From the NCBI GenBank assembly GCA_030424845.1, contig JAUHWC010000005.1, positions 51,001 through 115,000 of the forward strand: a stretch of 64,000 nt of DNA, written 5' to 3'. This DNA is from Alphaproteobacteria bacterium (GTDB lineage: Bacteria; Pseudomonadota; Alphaproteobacteria; Sphingomonadales; Sphingomonadaceae). This document shows, in pieces, positions 1 through 10,342 of this stretch; the stretch's first letter is position 1, and every line of letters starts with the position of its first letter. The position numbers and the translations under genes were made by a program. Below the pieces are notes generated by a model. That model saw only the letters and a program-made list of their open reading frames with translations, did not search any database and was not told the origin of the DNA.

Positions 1-333
1 GTCGATACCATGCACCAGCGCAAGCAGGCCTTCACCGACCTTTCGGACGGTTTCGTAACCCTGCCCGGCGGGGTCGGCACGATGGACGAATTGTGGGAAG
101 CGGTCAGCTGGGCGCAACTGGGCTATCACACGAAACCCGTGGGCCTTCTCAATGCTTTCGGCTATTATGACGGGCTGCTGGCCTTCAACAGGCAGATGGC
201 GGAAACCGGCTTCGTACGCGAGGCCCATCGCGGTATCATCCTTGATGCCGGGACGATCGGGGGGCTGTTGGACAAGATGGCGAATTACACGCCCATCACC
301 ACCGTGCTGCAGATGCGGCGCGAGGACCTGTGA
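1..333 (+). CDS. LOG family protein (TIGR00730-like), C-terminal part, truncated by window start
   Basis: Frame open to position 1 (VDTMHQRKQAF...), motif LPGGVGTMDELWEAVSWAQLG typical of LOG/lysine decarboxylase-like family. Confidence 0.88.
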   Translation, partial: VDTMHQRKQAFTDLSDGFVTLPGGVGTMDELWEAVSWAQLGYHTKPVGLLNAFGYYDGLLAFNRQMAETGFVREAHRGIILDAGTIGGLLDKMANYTPITTVLQMRREDL

Positions 334-1415
334 AGCGGCCGCGCACGCTGATCCCTTCGCGCCACGTGCGCGAAACTCCGCGGCAAAGCGGTGGCGGCCG
401 CCCGCGCGAGGACCTGGTGAGGCTGGCCCGCGAATCCATCCAGAAGGGATCGAAGAGCTTTTCCGCCGCGTCGATGCTGTTCGATCGCGACACGCGAGAC
501 CGCGCCCACCTGCTTTACGCCTGGTGCCGCCGCTGCGATGATATTGCCGACGGGCAGGACCATGGCGGCGAACTGAAGCTGGACGGCAGCGATCCGCGTG
601 ACCGGGTGGAAGCCATCCGCGTGCTGACCCATCGCGCGCTGGATGGCCAGCCGACTGCCGATGTCGCCTTCGACGCGCTGGGACAGGTGGCGGCCGAGTG
701 CAAGCTGACGCGTGAAATGGCTGATGACGTGATTGACGGCTTCGCCCTCGATGCAGCTGACTGGCGCCCGCGCACCGAGGGGGACCTGATGCGCTATTGC
801 TTCCACGTGGCAGGGGCCGTCGGGGTGATGATGGCAAGGGTGATGGGTGTTCCCGCCAATGATCACGAGACGATGGACCGGGCCTGCGACCTGGGCCTGG
901 CGTTCCAGCTGTCCAACATTGCCCGCGATATATGGGAGGATGATGCCGCAGGGCGCTGCTACCTGCCGCTGGAATGGCTGGTGGAGGCCGACATTCCGCC
1001 GGGCCAGCACATGAAGCCGCAGTTCCGCCCGCAGCTGGCTGCCATGGCCGCCCGGCTGGTGGACCTTGCCGAACAGCATGAAGCCGCCGCCCGGCTGGGT
1101 GCCGCGCAGCTCAGGTTCCGCCATCGCTGGGCAGTTCTGTCTGCCGCCAACATCTATGGCGCGATCGGGCGCGAGGTGCGCGAACGGGGCGAGGCTGCGT
1201 GGGACCACCGGGTACACACTTCCACCGCCGACAAGGTCAGGTTCCTGTGGCAGGGCCTGCGCGAGGCGCTGCGCGATCCGCAGCCAGTCGATCCCATGCC
1301 GAGGTGGACCCGCGGAGACCTGATGGTGATGGCGCGCATGGATGCCCCGCCCGCCCCCATGCCGACAACGCCGCTGCGTGACGAGGAAGTGCGCCCGGCG
1401 CGGCCGAGGGACTAG
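330..1415 (+). CDS. crtB: Phytoene/squalene synthase family protein (phytoene synthase)
   Basis: SFSAASMLFDRDTRDRAHLLYAWCRRCDDIADGQD and DLGLAFQLSNIARDIWEDDAAGRCYLP (Asp-rich motifs); GTG start overlaps preceding stop. Confidence 0.88.
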   Translation: MKRPRTLIPSRHVRETPRQSGGGRPREDLVRLARESIQKGSKSFSAASMLFDRDTRDRAHLLYAWCRRCDDIADGQDHGGELKLDGSDPRDRVEAIRVLTHRALDGQPTADVAFDALGQVAAECKLTREMADDVIDGFALDAADWRPRTEGDLMRYCFHVAGAVGVMMARVMGVPANDHETMDRACDLGLAFQLSNIARDIWEDDAAGRCYLPLEWLVEADIPPGQHMKPQFRPQLAAMAARLVDLAEQHEAAARLGAAQLRFRHRWAVLSAANIYGAIGREVRERGEAAWDHRVHTSTADKVRFLWQGLREALRDPQPVDPMPRWTRGDLMVMARMDAPPAPMPTTPLRDEEVRPARPRD

Positions 1416-1431
1416 GCCCCGGCGGGCAGGC

Positions 1432-2916
1432 CTAGCCGCCCATGAATTCTGCCAGCGCGGCCTGTTCGTCTGCGTCCATGTGCAGGCCCAGCTTGGTGCG
1501 CCGCCACAGCACGTCTTCGGCCGTTTCGGCCCATTCGACTTCGCGCAAGTGCCTTACCTCCGCTTCGCTGAGGCCAGCGCCGAAATTGCGGCCCAGGTCC
1601 GCCCAGCTCCCGGCATCGCCCAGCCAGTTGATCGCATCGAGGCCATAGGCACGGGCGATGCGCGTGGCATCGCTGCGCATGAGGAAGGGATATTCACGCA
1701 GCAGTTCACCCACCAGCAGGCCTTGCGCATCGCGCGGGAAATCGCCGCCCGGCAAAGGCTCGCTGTCGGTCCAGCCCTTGCCCTCGAGCACCGGCAGGCG
1801 CTTGGCCAGCAAGTCCACCACCTCCTCTGCCACATGGCGATAGGAGGTGATCTTGCCGCCATAAATGCCCAGCAGGGGTGCACCTGCTTCCTTTTCGCTC
1901 AGCACCAGCCGGTATCCGCGCGTGGCGGCTTCGGGGCGGCCTTCACCGAAATCGACCAGGGCACGCACCCCGGCGTATGACCAGACGACATCGGCAGGCG
2001 TGATGTTGTGCGTGAAATAGCGGTTCACCGCGTCGCACAGGTAGCGGATCTCCTCCTTGTCCGCCTGCACGTCATCCAGCGACCCGTCATGTTCGGCATC
2101 GGTGGTGCCGATCAGGGTGAATTCGTCCTCATAGGGAATGGCAAAGCAGATGCGCGTGTCGGGCTGCTGGAAGATATAGGCAAAATCGTGGTCGAACAGC
2201 TTGCGCACCACGATATGCGACCCCCGCACGCGGCGGATACCGTATTTCGGGGTGAGGCCGGCCAGCTTCGCCAGGTCATCTGCCGCAGGTCCGGCGGCAT
2301 TGACCACTGCATGGGCGCAAAAGCGTTCCCCGCCCGCCGTGACGTTCCACAGATCGCCCACGCGTTCCAGCGAAGTCACCGGGCAACGGGTGCGCACTTC
2401 CGCCCCGCGCTGCCGGGCATCAAGGGCGTTCAGCACCACCAGCCGGGCATCGTCCACCCAGCCGTCGGAATATTCGAAACCCCTGGTGCAATTGCCCTTC
2501 AGCGGCTCGCCCGCCGGGTGGCTGGAGAGGTTCACCGCATCGCTGTCCGGCAAGGTGCCCTTGCCGCCGATATGGTCATAGAGGAACAGCCCGGCGCGCA
2601 ACTTCCAGTGCGCGCGCATCGCCTTGTTCACCGGCAGCACGAAGCGCATCGGGCGAATGATGTGCGGGGCGATTTCCCACAAGGTCTCCCGCTCGCCCAG
2701 CGCCTCGCGGACAAGGCCGAATTCCATGTATTCGAGATAGCGCAGCCCGCCATGCACCAGCTTGGTGGACTTGGACGAGGTGCCGCTGGCCAGGTCGCCC
2801 GCTTCCAGCAGCAGCACCCTGGCACCGCGCCCCGCGGCATCGCGGGCAACCCCTGCGCCGTTCACCCCGCCACCGATCACGATCAGGTCGAACGGGGTAT
2901 TCGCGGCAGTGGTCAC
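1432..2916 (-). CDS. glpD: Glycerol-3-phosphate dehydrogenase (FAD-dependent)
   Basis: FDLIVIGGGVNGAGVARDAAGRGARVLLLEAGDLASGTSSKSTKLVHGGLRYLE. Confidence 0.95.
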   Translation of the reverse strand: MTTAANTPFDLIVIGGGVNGAGVARDAAGRGARVLLLEAGDLASGTSSKSTKLVHGGLRYLEYMEFGLVREALGERETLWEIAPHIIRPMRFVLPVNKAMRAHWKLRAGLFLYDHIGGKGTLPDSDAVNLSSHPAGEPLKGNCTRGFEYSDGWVDDARLVVLNALDARQRGAEVRTRCPVTSLERVGDLWNVTAGGERFCAHAVVNAAGPAADDLAKLAGLTPKYGIRRVRGSHIVVRKLFDHDFAYIFQQPDTRICFAIPYEDEFTLIGTTDAEHDGSLDDVQADKEEIRYLCDAVNRYFTHNITPADVVWSYAGVRALVDFGEGRPEAATRGYRLVLSEKEAGAPLLGIYGGKITSYRHVAEEVVDLLAKRLPVLEGKGWTDSEPLPGGDFPRDAQGLLVGELLREYPFLMRSDATRIARAYGLDAINWLGDAGSWADLGRNFGAGLSEAEVRHLREVEWAETAEDVLWRRTKLGLHMDADEQAALAEFMGG

Positions 2917-4172
2917 GGTACGATACGCTCCTTGGGAGGCTTCACATTCAGGCGGCGGAACAGCACGCCCTTTTCACTGTAGAGCACGAAAAGCAGCGCC
3001 AGGGTAGAACTGATCAGCAAGGAAAGCGCGAACGGCTTTGCCGTGCCATCGAAAGCCTGCCCGATCACAAGGCCCACCATCGCTGCGCCGAACATGCGGA
3101 AGAAGCTCTGCACACTGGAGGCAGCACCCGCGATATGTGCGAAGGGCTGCATCGCGATGGAGCCGAAATTGGCACCGAGGAAACCCAGCAGGCCGAGGTT
3201 CAGCGCCGTCAGCGGCAGGAACCACGAAAGGTCCCCCGGGCGGTAATGGCTTGCCCAGACCTGCACGGCGGAAACGGTAATGAAGATCAGCACGCCGGTA
3301 TGCGACACGCGGCGCGCGCCGAAACGCATGACGATGCGCGAATTGGTGAGGTTGGCCACCGCCATCATCGCGGCCGTGCTGCCGAAGACGATGGGGAAAC
3401 TGGCATCGCTGACACCGAAATGTTCGGAATAGAGCTGCTGTGCGGTGTTCACGTAACCGAACACGCCGCCCATCACCAGCATGGTGCCGATGACGTATCC
3501 GATGGACTGCCGGTTCACCAACGCATCATGCATGTTGCGGGCGATCACCGGGATGTTGATCTCCTGCCGGTTCTCAGGCGCGAGCGTTTCCGGCAAGCGG
3601 TAATAGACCCATATCGCCGCCAGCGCGCCGACAGCGGCAAGCGCCACGAAGATCCAGCGCCAGCCCGCCACCAGCTGCACGGCCTGCCCCATGCTGGGCG
3701 CGATCACCGGAACGGTGATGAATACCGCGGCAATCACGCTCATCAGCCGGGCCATGGCATCGCCTTCGTAAAGGTCGCGCACGATCGCCATCGGCGCCAC
3801 CATCAGCCCGGCAGCCATCAGCCCGCCGATACCGCGCGCAAGCAGCACGAATTCGAAATTGTGGAGTAGCGCCACCAACAGGGAAAAGGCGGCGTAGAAG
3901 CCGAGCGACATCAGCAGGATCGGACGGCGGCCGTACCTGTCGGCATAGGAGCCGGGGATCAGGCAACCGATACCCATGGTGATCGAATAGACCGCCACCA
4001 CCAGCTGGCGGCTGTTGCCTTCCATCGCGCCCAGTTCGCGCGCCATGTCGTCCAGCGCCGGCAACATCGCGTCGATGGACAGTCCATTCAGGCTCATCAG
4101 CAAGGCCAGCAGCACGATCAGTTCGCGCTTGCCCATCGGCATTGAATCAAGCGGGTCGGCGGTGCTGGTCAT
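2913..4172 (-). CDS. MFS transporter, Bcr/CflA-like multidrug efflux
   Basis: 12-TM-like protein; SIDAMLPALDDMARELGA and SYADRYGRRPILLMSLGFYA. Confidence 0.82.
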   Translation of the reverse strand: MTSTADPLDSMPMGKRELIVLLALLMSLNGLSIDAMLPALDDMARELGAMEGNSRQLVVAVYSITMGIGCLIPGSYADRYGRRPILLMSLGFYAAFSLLVALLHNFEFVLLARGIGGLMAAGLMVAPMAIVRDLYEGDAMARLMSVIAAVFITVPVIAPSMGQAVQLVAGWRWIFVALAAVGALAAIWVYYRLPETLAPENRQEINIPVIARNMHDALVNRQSIGYVIGTMLVMGGVFGYVNTAQQLYSEHFGVSDASFPIVFGSTAAMMAVANLTNSRIVMRFGARRVSHTGVLIFITVSAVQVWASHYRPGDLSWFLPLTALNLGLLGFLGANFGSIAMQPFAHIAGAASSVQSFFRMFGAAMVGLVIGQAFDGTAKPFALSLLISSTLALLFVLYSEKGVLFRRLNVKPPKERIVP

Positions 4173-4289
4173 GCAGCGCCTCTAGACAAAGCCACTGGCC
4201 GGGAAAAGGCCAATTGCGGGCAACATATCCGGTCGCGGTGCCCCATTTCGCGGGATGACGGGCTGTGCGCCAAGCCCTAGATTGCCGGC

Positions 4290-5420
4290 ATGGCAGAGCT
4301 TGCAGGTGACAATGGCGATGACGAGGAGGCCATCCTGGGCCTGCGCAAGATCATCCATGTCGACATGGATGCCTTCTTTGCTAGCGTTGAGCAGCGCGAC
4401 AATCTCGAATTGCGCGGCAAGCCCGTGGCCGTGGGCGGTGCCGGCGGGCGCGGCGTGGTGGCTGCCGCCAGCTATGAAGCGCGCAAGTTCGGCGTGCGCA
4501 GCGCCATGCCGTCCGTCACGGCCAGGCGCAAATGCCCTGACCTGATCTTCGTACGCCACCGTTTCGAGGTGTATCGCGAGGTGTCGAACCAGATCCGCGG
4601 GATCTTCCGCCACTACACGCCGCATGTCGAACCCCTGAGCCTGGACGAGGCCTATCTGGACGTGACCGAGGATATCCGCGGCATCGGTTCGGCAACCCGC
4701 ATCGCCGAGCTGATCCGGCAGAAGATCCGCGAGGAGACCGGCCTGACAGCCAGCGCGGGCTTGTCCTACAACAAGTTCCTGGCCAAGCTGGCGAGCGACC
4801 AGAACAAGCCTGACGGGCTGTGCGTGATCCGCCCGGGACAAGGCGCGGCCTTCGTCCAGTCGCTGCCCGTGCGCCGCTTCCACGGCATCGGTCCCAAGGG
4901 CGCGGACAAGATGGCCCGCCTCGGCATCGAGACCGGGGCGGATCTTGCCGCCAAGGATGCCGAATGGCTGCGCCAGCACTTCGGCAGCTTCGGCGATTAC
5001 CTTTACCGCGCGGCCCGCGGCATCGACTTGCGCCCGGTACGCGCCAACCGCATCCGCAAGTCCATCGGCGGCGAGCGCACCTTCGGCGAGGATATCTCGG
5101 ACGAGGATGCCTTGCGCGATACGCTGGAGCGGATCATCACCATCGTTTGGGACAGGATTGCCGAGAAGAAGGCGCGCGGGCGCACGGTGACGCTGAAGCT
5201 GAAATACAATGATTTCCAGCTGGCCACCCGCTCACGATCCCTGCCCCGGCCGGTCACGGACAAGCAGCTCTTTGCCGAAACGGCCCGCGCCATTCTGGAA
5301 GACGAAATGCCCCTGCCCATGCCGATCCGGCTGATGGGCCTGACGATCAGCAACCTGGAGCGCGACGGCAAGCCGCAGGAAGAACCGCCAAGGGACGATG
5401 CGCAATTGTCGCTGCTCTAG
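4290..5420 (+). CDS. dinB: DNA polymerase IV (Y-family)
   Basis: IIHVDMDAFFASVEQRDNLELRGKPVAVGG, SLDEAYLDVTE, SYNKFLAKLASDQNKPDG. Confidence 0.96.
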   Translation: MAELAGDNGDDEEAILGLRKIIHVDMDAFFASVEQRDNLELRGKPVAVGGAGGRGVVAAASYEARKFGVRSAMPSVTARRKCPDLIFVRHRFEVYREVSNQIRGIFRHYTPHVEPLSLDEAYLDVTEDIRGIGSATRIAELIRQKIREETGLTASAGLSYNKFLAKLASDQNKPDGLCVIRPGQGAAFVQSLPVRRFHGIGPKGADKMARLGIETGADLAAKDAEWLRQHFGSFGDYLYRAARGIDLRPVRANRIRKSIGGERTFGEDISDEDALRDTLERIITIVWDRIAEKKARGRTVTLKLKYNDFQLATRSRSLPRPVTDKQLFAETARAILEDEMPLPMPIRLMGLTISNLERDGKPQEEPPRDDAQLSLL

Positions 5421-5446
5421 GCAGCTCTAGGCAGCTCTAGGCAGCG

Positions 5447-5923
5447 CTATTCCTCGTCCCAGATCAGCAGCGCCAGCCTGCGCGAGACCATCGGCGCGGT
5501 ATCATGCGGCAACTCGTGGCGATGGAAGAAGCCGACCTCCACGATCTCGCGCATGTCCGGTCTCGGCGCACCCTTCACCTGCCCCACCACCACATGCACC
5601 TGGTTGCTGCCGCCGTAATAGGGCTCCTGCAACCGGGTGAGGAAGCGCGGCTCGTGCAGCGAACAATCCAGCTCCTCGGCAATCTCGCGCAAGGCAGTGC
5701 GGACCGGGTCCTCGCCCTTGCGCATACCGCCACCGGGCACCGTCCATTGCGGCGTGCCATAGGAATGGCGCACCAGCAGGATGCGCCGCTGTTCGTCCAG
5801 CGCGACGATGGAACAGCCGGTCAATTCCGCATTGAAGGTCCGCACCAGAACGGACCGCACGGTGAAGGCAAGGCGATAGAGCGCGCGGTGAAGCGGCTTG
5901 GGAATGGCCGACAGCAAGCTCAA
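5447..5923 (-). CDS. NUDIX hydrolase
   Basis: GGGMRKGEDPVRTALREIAEELDCS (Nudix box). Confidence 0.9.
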   Translation of the reverse strand: MSLLSAIPKPLHRALYRLAFTVRSVLVRTFNAELTGCSIVALDEQRRILLVRHSYGTPQWTVPGGGMRKGEDPVRTALREIAEELDCSLHEPRFLTRLQEPYYGGSNQVHVVVGQVKGAPRPDMREIVEVGFFHRHELPHDTAPMVSRRLALLIWDEE

Positions 5924-6540
5924 GTGAAACAGGTGACAGGCTGTTGCGCCGCGCCCAGCAGGCGGGCGATGGGCAAGTCATGTTCGCCGGCCACCGCCGC
6001 ATCGAACACTGCACGCTTGTCATCCCCGCGGATCACGAAGACCAGCGCATCGCTGTCAAGAAGTGCCGGGATCGTCAGCGTGATCCGGTCGAAAGGCGCT
6101 TCTGGCGGCAGCGGGTCGGGCGTCAGGCGGCGCACCGCTTGCGGATCTGCCGGATCGGGATCGGTATTGGGAAACAGGCTGGCGATATGCCCGTCCGCTC
6201 CCATGCCGAGCCAGCTGACCGCGAAATGCGGCGGCTGGGCATCTTCGCCAAGCGCCACGACGCGCGCTCCGACAGGCTCGAGCAAGGCGCGGATCTTGCC
6301 GGTGTTGCTGGCCGCATGGTCTTCCGGAACCAGCCGGTCATCGCCAGGCCATACGGCAATGCGCGAAAAGTCGAGCTCGCGCCTCGCCAGTTCCTCGAAG
6401 ATCGGGAACGGGGTGGAGCCGCCCGGAACGGTGATCGCCACTTCGCCATCGCTGGCAGCAAGGGCCGCGGCGAGGCGGGTTTCCAGCCAGTCCGCAATGG
6501 CGGCCGCGCTGGCATTCTCGACAAAGCTGATGGTGGTCAT
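5920..6540 (-). CDS. pgl: 6-phosphogluconolactonase
   Basis: VPGGSTPFPIFEELARRELDFSRIAVWPGDDRLVPEDHAASNTGKIRALL; ATG at 6540. Confidence 0.92.
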   Translation of the reverse strand: MTTISFVENASAAAIADWLETRLAAALAASDGEVAITVPGGSTPFPIFEELARRELDFSRIAVWPGDDRLVPEDHAASNTGKIRALLEPVGARVVALGEDAQPPHFAVSWLGMGADGHIASLFPNTDPDPADPQAVRRLTPDPLPPEAPFDRITLTIPALLDSDALVFVIRGDDKRAVFDAAVAGEHDLPIARLLGAAQQPVTCFT

Positions 6541-6558
6541 GCAGCCAGCCATAACGCA

Positions 6559-6593
6559 AAGGCCGCCGGGACGCGATGGTCTCCGGCGGCCTT
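6559..6593. terminator. Strong inverted repeat, terminator-like
   Basis: AAGGCCGCCGG...CCGGCGGCCTT followed on + by CTTTTTA. Confidence 0.55.
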
Positions 6594-6652
6594 CTTTTTA
6601 CCGCACCCCGTGGAGGGGGAAGGGGATCAGGGTGCGGCGGGGATCAATCCGG

Positions 6653-7114
6653 TCAGTGCAGCATGCTGGAGAGGAACCACACGCGTTCCTCTGCCTGGTC
6701 GGTCCAATCATCGATCATTCCGTCGGTCGCGTTGTCGCCGGCCTTGTCGGCATGCTCCTTCAACGCCTTCAGCCGCGTGACCAACCCGGCATTGTCATCG
6801 CGCAGTTCGGCGATCATTTCTTCGGCAGAAAGGCCGGTATTGTCCTGGTCGGCAATGCTGGTGTGCGAGACGACCGAGCCGATCGAGGTCAGCGTGTTCG
6901 CACCGTTCTTGCGCACGCGCTCGCCGATGGCATCGATCTGGCCCTGGATTTCCAGCGCCTGCTCGTCAAAGGCAAGGTGCAGGTCGCGGAAACGCGGCCC
7001 CTTCACATGCCAGTGGAAATTCTTGGTCTTGAAATATAGCGCGAGGTGATCGGCCAACAGGCCATTGAGGCCTTCGATCAGTGCGGTTTTCGAATTGTCG
7101 CCAGTGGTGGCCAT
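6653..7114 (-). CDS. dps: Dps family ferritin-like protein
   Basis: LADHLALYFKTKNFHWHVKGPRFRDLHLAFDEQ; ATG at 7114. Confidence 0.92.
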   Translation of the reverse strand: MATTGDNSKTALIEGLNGLLADHLALYFKTKNFHWHVKGPRFRDLHLAFDEQALEIQGQIDAIGERVRKNGANTLTSIGSVVSHTSIADQDNTGLSAEEMIAELRDDNAGLVTRLKALKEHADKAGDNATDGMIDDWTDQAEERVWFLSSMLH

Positions 7115-7219
7115 GAGAAATCCCCTTTGCATTCGTGTTCGTGTTCACCCAACCAACGGCTGGAAACAGATCGAGTTTCACAAAAGGAAATGGTCAGTTT
7201 GATCGATTTTATCGATTGA

Positions 7220-7780
7220 TTACAGGATGCCCCGTGCAGACAGGCCCAGGATGATGGCAATCAGGGCCGGCACGCCGGCAAGACCATAGGACAGCAGTTT
7301 CTGCGGAACGCGGGCTTCCCATTCACTCCCCGCCATGACGGCGGCGGTCAAGGCCAGCGCGCTGCCGATCGCACCGCCGGCGGCAGCCAGCACCGGCTCG
7401 CCTGTCTGCAAGGTCAGCGCAACGACCAGGAAGCGCGCAGCATCGGTCAGCTGGGCGGCAAAGATCACGATCGCGATCGCTCCGGCAGAGCGGGTGGGTT
7501 CCCTCGGCGCAGGGCCTGCACGCAGGAAGGCCAGCTCCAGCGCGGACAGCAGCAGCGCGATGGCCACGAACATCTGCTTGGTTTGCGGTGCGAGCATGGG
7601 GGCCAGCAGGGTTCCCGCCCACGCCGCGATGGCGGATGTGGCAATGGCACTGGCCCAGATGATCGCCAGCAATATGCCGCCCTTGCCCAGCGCCCCGGAA
7701 AGCCGCGCTGTGCGCACCTGCTCGCGCCCGGCAAGGGTCACGACAAGGCAGGCCATCAGGGTTAGGAAGAAGGCGGGCAT
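7220..7780 (-). CDS. TMEM165/GDT1-like membrane protein
   Basis: Hydrophobic ~186 aa protein with duplicated helical layout (TKQMFVAIALLLSALELAFL); family call tentative. Confidence 0.5.
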   Translation of the reverse strand: MPAFFLTLMACLVVTLAGREQVRTARLSGALGKGGILLAIIWASAIATSAIAAWAGTLLAPMLAPQTKQMFVAIALLLSALELAFLRAGPAPREPTRSAGAIAIVIFAAQLTDAARFLVVALTLQTGEPVLAAAGGAIGSALALTAAVMAGSEWEARVPQKLLSYGLAGVPALIAIILGLSARGIL

Positions 7781-7856
7781 GGCCCCTGTCTAGCGCCAAT
7801 GGCCGATCATGGAAGCCCGTCGCTCAGTCAGCGAAGCAGCAGGACGACGCACAAAC

Positions 7857-7873
7857 TGGAGCGGTGAAGGGAA
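7857..7873 (+). repeat. Candidate att copy (distal): TGGAGCGGTGAAGGGAA
   Basis: Matches the tRNA-Gly 3' end at 35171-35188 (TGGAGCGGGTGAAGGGAA) in the same orientation with one single-base gap. Confidence 0.75.
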
Positions 7874-7931
7874 GCCAATAGAACTAGCAAGCAATTGAAT
7901 ACAAATAATTTTCTGAAACTGACAAATTCAA

Positions 7932-7952
7932 TGGCCCCCAATCTGGCCCCCA
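7932..7952 (+). repeat. Two TGGCCCCCA direct repeats, 12-bp period (candidate integrase arm-type sites)
   Basis: TGGCCCCCA at 7932-7940 and 7944-7952; the same motif occurs beside the integrase at 34993-35056. Confidence 0.6.
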
Positions 7953-8298
7953 GCGCTCCGCGCTTCTGTGGAAAAAGACGAGGCGAGCCGAAACCATCTC
8001 GCCTTTCGTAGAGGCTGGCGTTTGGCATTGCGAACAATGGTTGGGCATGGCCAGTGAGAGCAAATCACCCACGAGCAAAGTGCCGCCACGGCACATCAAG
8101 GCAGAGGAAATTTTTCGGATCGCGGACAACTCGCAGCCGTCAACACGGCCGGAAAGGAACGGGTTGCCGTCCTCAGCTGACCTGGTTCAGGACTGTTCGC
8201 GGAGAAAGCCGGATGGGTATCAGGTGCGGGTCTGAAGGTTAGCTATTGCGGGTTTCGAGTTTGGTGCTCAAGAGCATCTGCACAATTGAGACCTATTC

Positions 8299-9384
8299 AT
8301 GAAACTCTCCGGTGTTTGGTATCCGCTGATTTCTGATATTGGGAGACTATGGGTGGAAAGAACTGATCGGCCCATTCGCGTGACTTCCTTCGACGTAGCT
8401 GAAAAGGCCGGCGTCAACCAATCGACTGTCTCAAGAGCGTTGAACGACGATCCTGCAATAAAGGATTCCACAAAAGCGAAGGTCCGGACTGCTGCCGAGG
8501 CGCTTGGCTACTACGTCGACACCCGCGCATCGGCCCTGAGGCGGGACCGCACGGGCACGCTGGCAATCGTCGTCATCGGACGTCCAGGCACAGATGCACA
8601 CGCAATCAATCCTTTCCACTACAGCCTGCTGGGAAGTATTTGCGCCGCGGCTGCCGGAAGGGGTTATCAGTCGCTGGTCTCTTTCCAGTCCGAGCCCACA
8701 GACTTTTCCGACCACTTCGTGCGCAGTCGCCAGGCTGACGGCCTGATCCTGATCGGCACGAGAAACAACGATGAGGCATGGGAATTCCATCGAGGCGGCG
8801 CCAACGCCGGCAAGGTCGCGATCTGGGGTTCGACGCTCGATGATCCCGGCAGCATTGCTTCCGACAATGTCACAGCTGGAAAACTGGCGGCGGAAAGACT
8901 GTTGGCTGCGGGACGCAAGCGGCTTCTCTTCGTCGGCGATATCGACGATCCGCAGCGCCAGTTTCGTGAGCGTTATTCGGGCTTTTGCGATTATCTTCGC
9001 GCGACAGGCCACACCGTTACCGATCCCGTCTTCGCAGACGGGCAGACGCGGTTCGATCAGGGCCGCGCTTCTGTCGCCCGGCTACTGGCTTCGAAATGCG
9101 AGTTCGATGCCCTCTTCTGCTGCTGCGATTCTCTGGCGCTGGGCGTATTGGATGGGCTGCGAAGCGCAAAGGTTCGCGTGCCGGAAGACGTCAGCGTGAT
9201 CGGCTTTGACGGACTGGAAAGCGGCCTGCACTGCATACCGCCGCTGGCGACTATCCAGCCGGATTTTGGGGCAGCTGGCGTCATGCTGGTGGATGCGGCA
9301 TTGGGCAGCATCGCGCCCGGCGAACAGCAACGGGTTCCGGTGAAATTGATAGAGCGTGCAAGTGCAGGGCCAGTTGCAAAGTGA
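8299..9384 (+). CDS. LacI family transcriptional regulator
   Basis: VTSFDVAEKAGVNQSTVSRALNDDPAIKDSTKAKVRTAAEALGY; periplasmic-binding-like C-terminal domain; exact start uncertain. Confidence 0.93.
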   Translation: MKLSGVWYPLISDIGRLWVERTDRPIRVTSFDVAEKAGVNQSTVSRALNDDPAIKDSTKAKVRTAAEALGYYVDTRASALRRDRTGTLAIVVIGRPGTDAHAINPFHYSLLGSICAAAAGRGYQSLVSFQSEPTDFSDHFVRSRQADGLILIGTRNNDEAWEFHRGGANAGKVAIWGSTLDDPGSIASDNVTAGKLAAERLLAAGRKRLLFVGDIDDPQRQFRERYSGFCDYLRATGHTVTDPVFADGQTRFDQGRASVARLLASKCEFDALFCCCDSLALGVLDGLRSAKVRVPEDVSVIGFDGLESGLHCIPPLATIQPDFGAAGVMLVDAALGSIAPGEQQRVPVKLIERASAGPVAK

Positions 9385-9430
9385 TCGATCTCCCGCGAAA
9401 CTTCGGACATCGCCATGGCAAGAAGGGACA

Positions 9431-10342
9431 ATGCTGATGCGTGGCGCAGGATTACGGCGAACACTGGCTCAATCCGGGATCGAGATTTCGCCCCTGGCAT
9501 GGGGCATGTGGCGCACCACGGATACCGGGCAGCGCATCGAAGATATCGACCGGCTCCTGCACGCGGCGCTGGATTCACGCATTAACCTCGTCGACACTGC
9601 TGACATCTATGGCTTCGATGGTAGGTCTGGGTTCGGCTCGGCAGAGGAACTGCTCGGGCAGGTCCTGGCGGGATCTGCGGGATTGCGGAATCGCATTGTT
9701 TTGGCGACCAAGGGCGGGATCAGGCCGGGGTCCCCATACGATCAGTCACCCGCTTACCTGAAAGATGCGATCGATGCCTCGCTGCGCCGGTTGCGCATCG
9801 ATCACATCGACATCTACCAGATTCATCGGCCCGATATCCTCGCCCATCCGCAGGAAACTGCGCGTGTCCTTGAAGACGGGCTGGCGAGCGGCAAGATCCG
9901 TGCCCTCGGGGTTTCCAACCACACGCCTTCGCAGATCGAGGCGCTGGCCGGTTTCCTTGATGCATCCCTCACCGTTACACAGCCCGAGATCAGCGCCCTG
10001 CGCATTGATTGTTTCGAGAACGGCGAGCTGGACCAAGCTATGGGCATGGGCCTCACGCCGCTGGCGTGGTCGCCGCTTGGCGGCGGGCGGTTGCTCAATC
10101 CGCAAAACGAACGCGAGCTTGCCGTTGCCAGCTCTCTCGATCGCTTTGCCCACGACCGCAATGTGAGCCTGCCCGTCGCGGCCTATAGCTGGCTGATGGC
10201 GCATCCGGCGGGCATTGTACCCATTATCGGATCACAAAATGCGGATCGGATTGCCGAAGCGGTGCAGGCGCTCGACGTGGAATGGTCTCGCGGTGAATGG
10301 TATGAGGTGTTCACCGCAGCGCGCGGGGCGCCCTTACCCTGA
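9431..10342 (+). CDS. Aldo/keto reductase
   Basis: SPLAWGMWRTTD, NLVDTADIYGFDG, LRRLRIDHIDIYQIHRPD; ATG 9431 preferred over upstream 9356. Confidence 0.9.
   Translation: MLMRGAGLRRTLAQSGIEISPLAWGMWRTTDTGQRIEDIDRLLHAALDSRINLVDTADIYGFDGRSGFGSAEELLGQVLAGSAGLRNRIVLATKGGIRPGSPYDQSPAYLKDAIDASLRRLRIDHIDIYQIHRPDILAHPQETARVLEDGLASGKIRALGVSNHTPSQIEALAGFLDASLTVTQPEISALRIDCFENGELDQAMGMGLTPLAWSPLGGGRLLNPQNERELAVASSLDRFAHDRNVSLPVAAYSWLMAHPAGIVPIIGSQNADRIAEAVQALDVEWSRGEWYEVFTAARGAPLP

Noticed and set aside
7201-7222. GATCGATTTTATCGATTGATTAC, resembling the LacI operator
   Set aside because: Lacks the CAATCGATTG palindrome and lies outside the island near dps; chance AT-rich match.
7884-8242. Short ORFs in the left end of the island
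   Set aside because: No recognisable homology by eye, overlapping on both strands; treated as non-coding island end.
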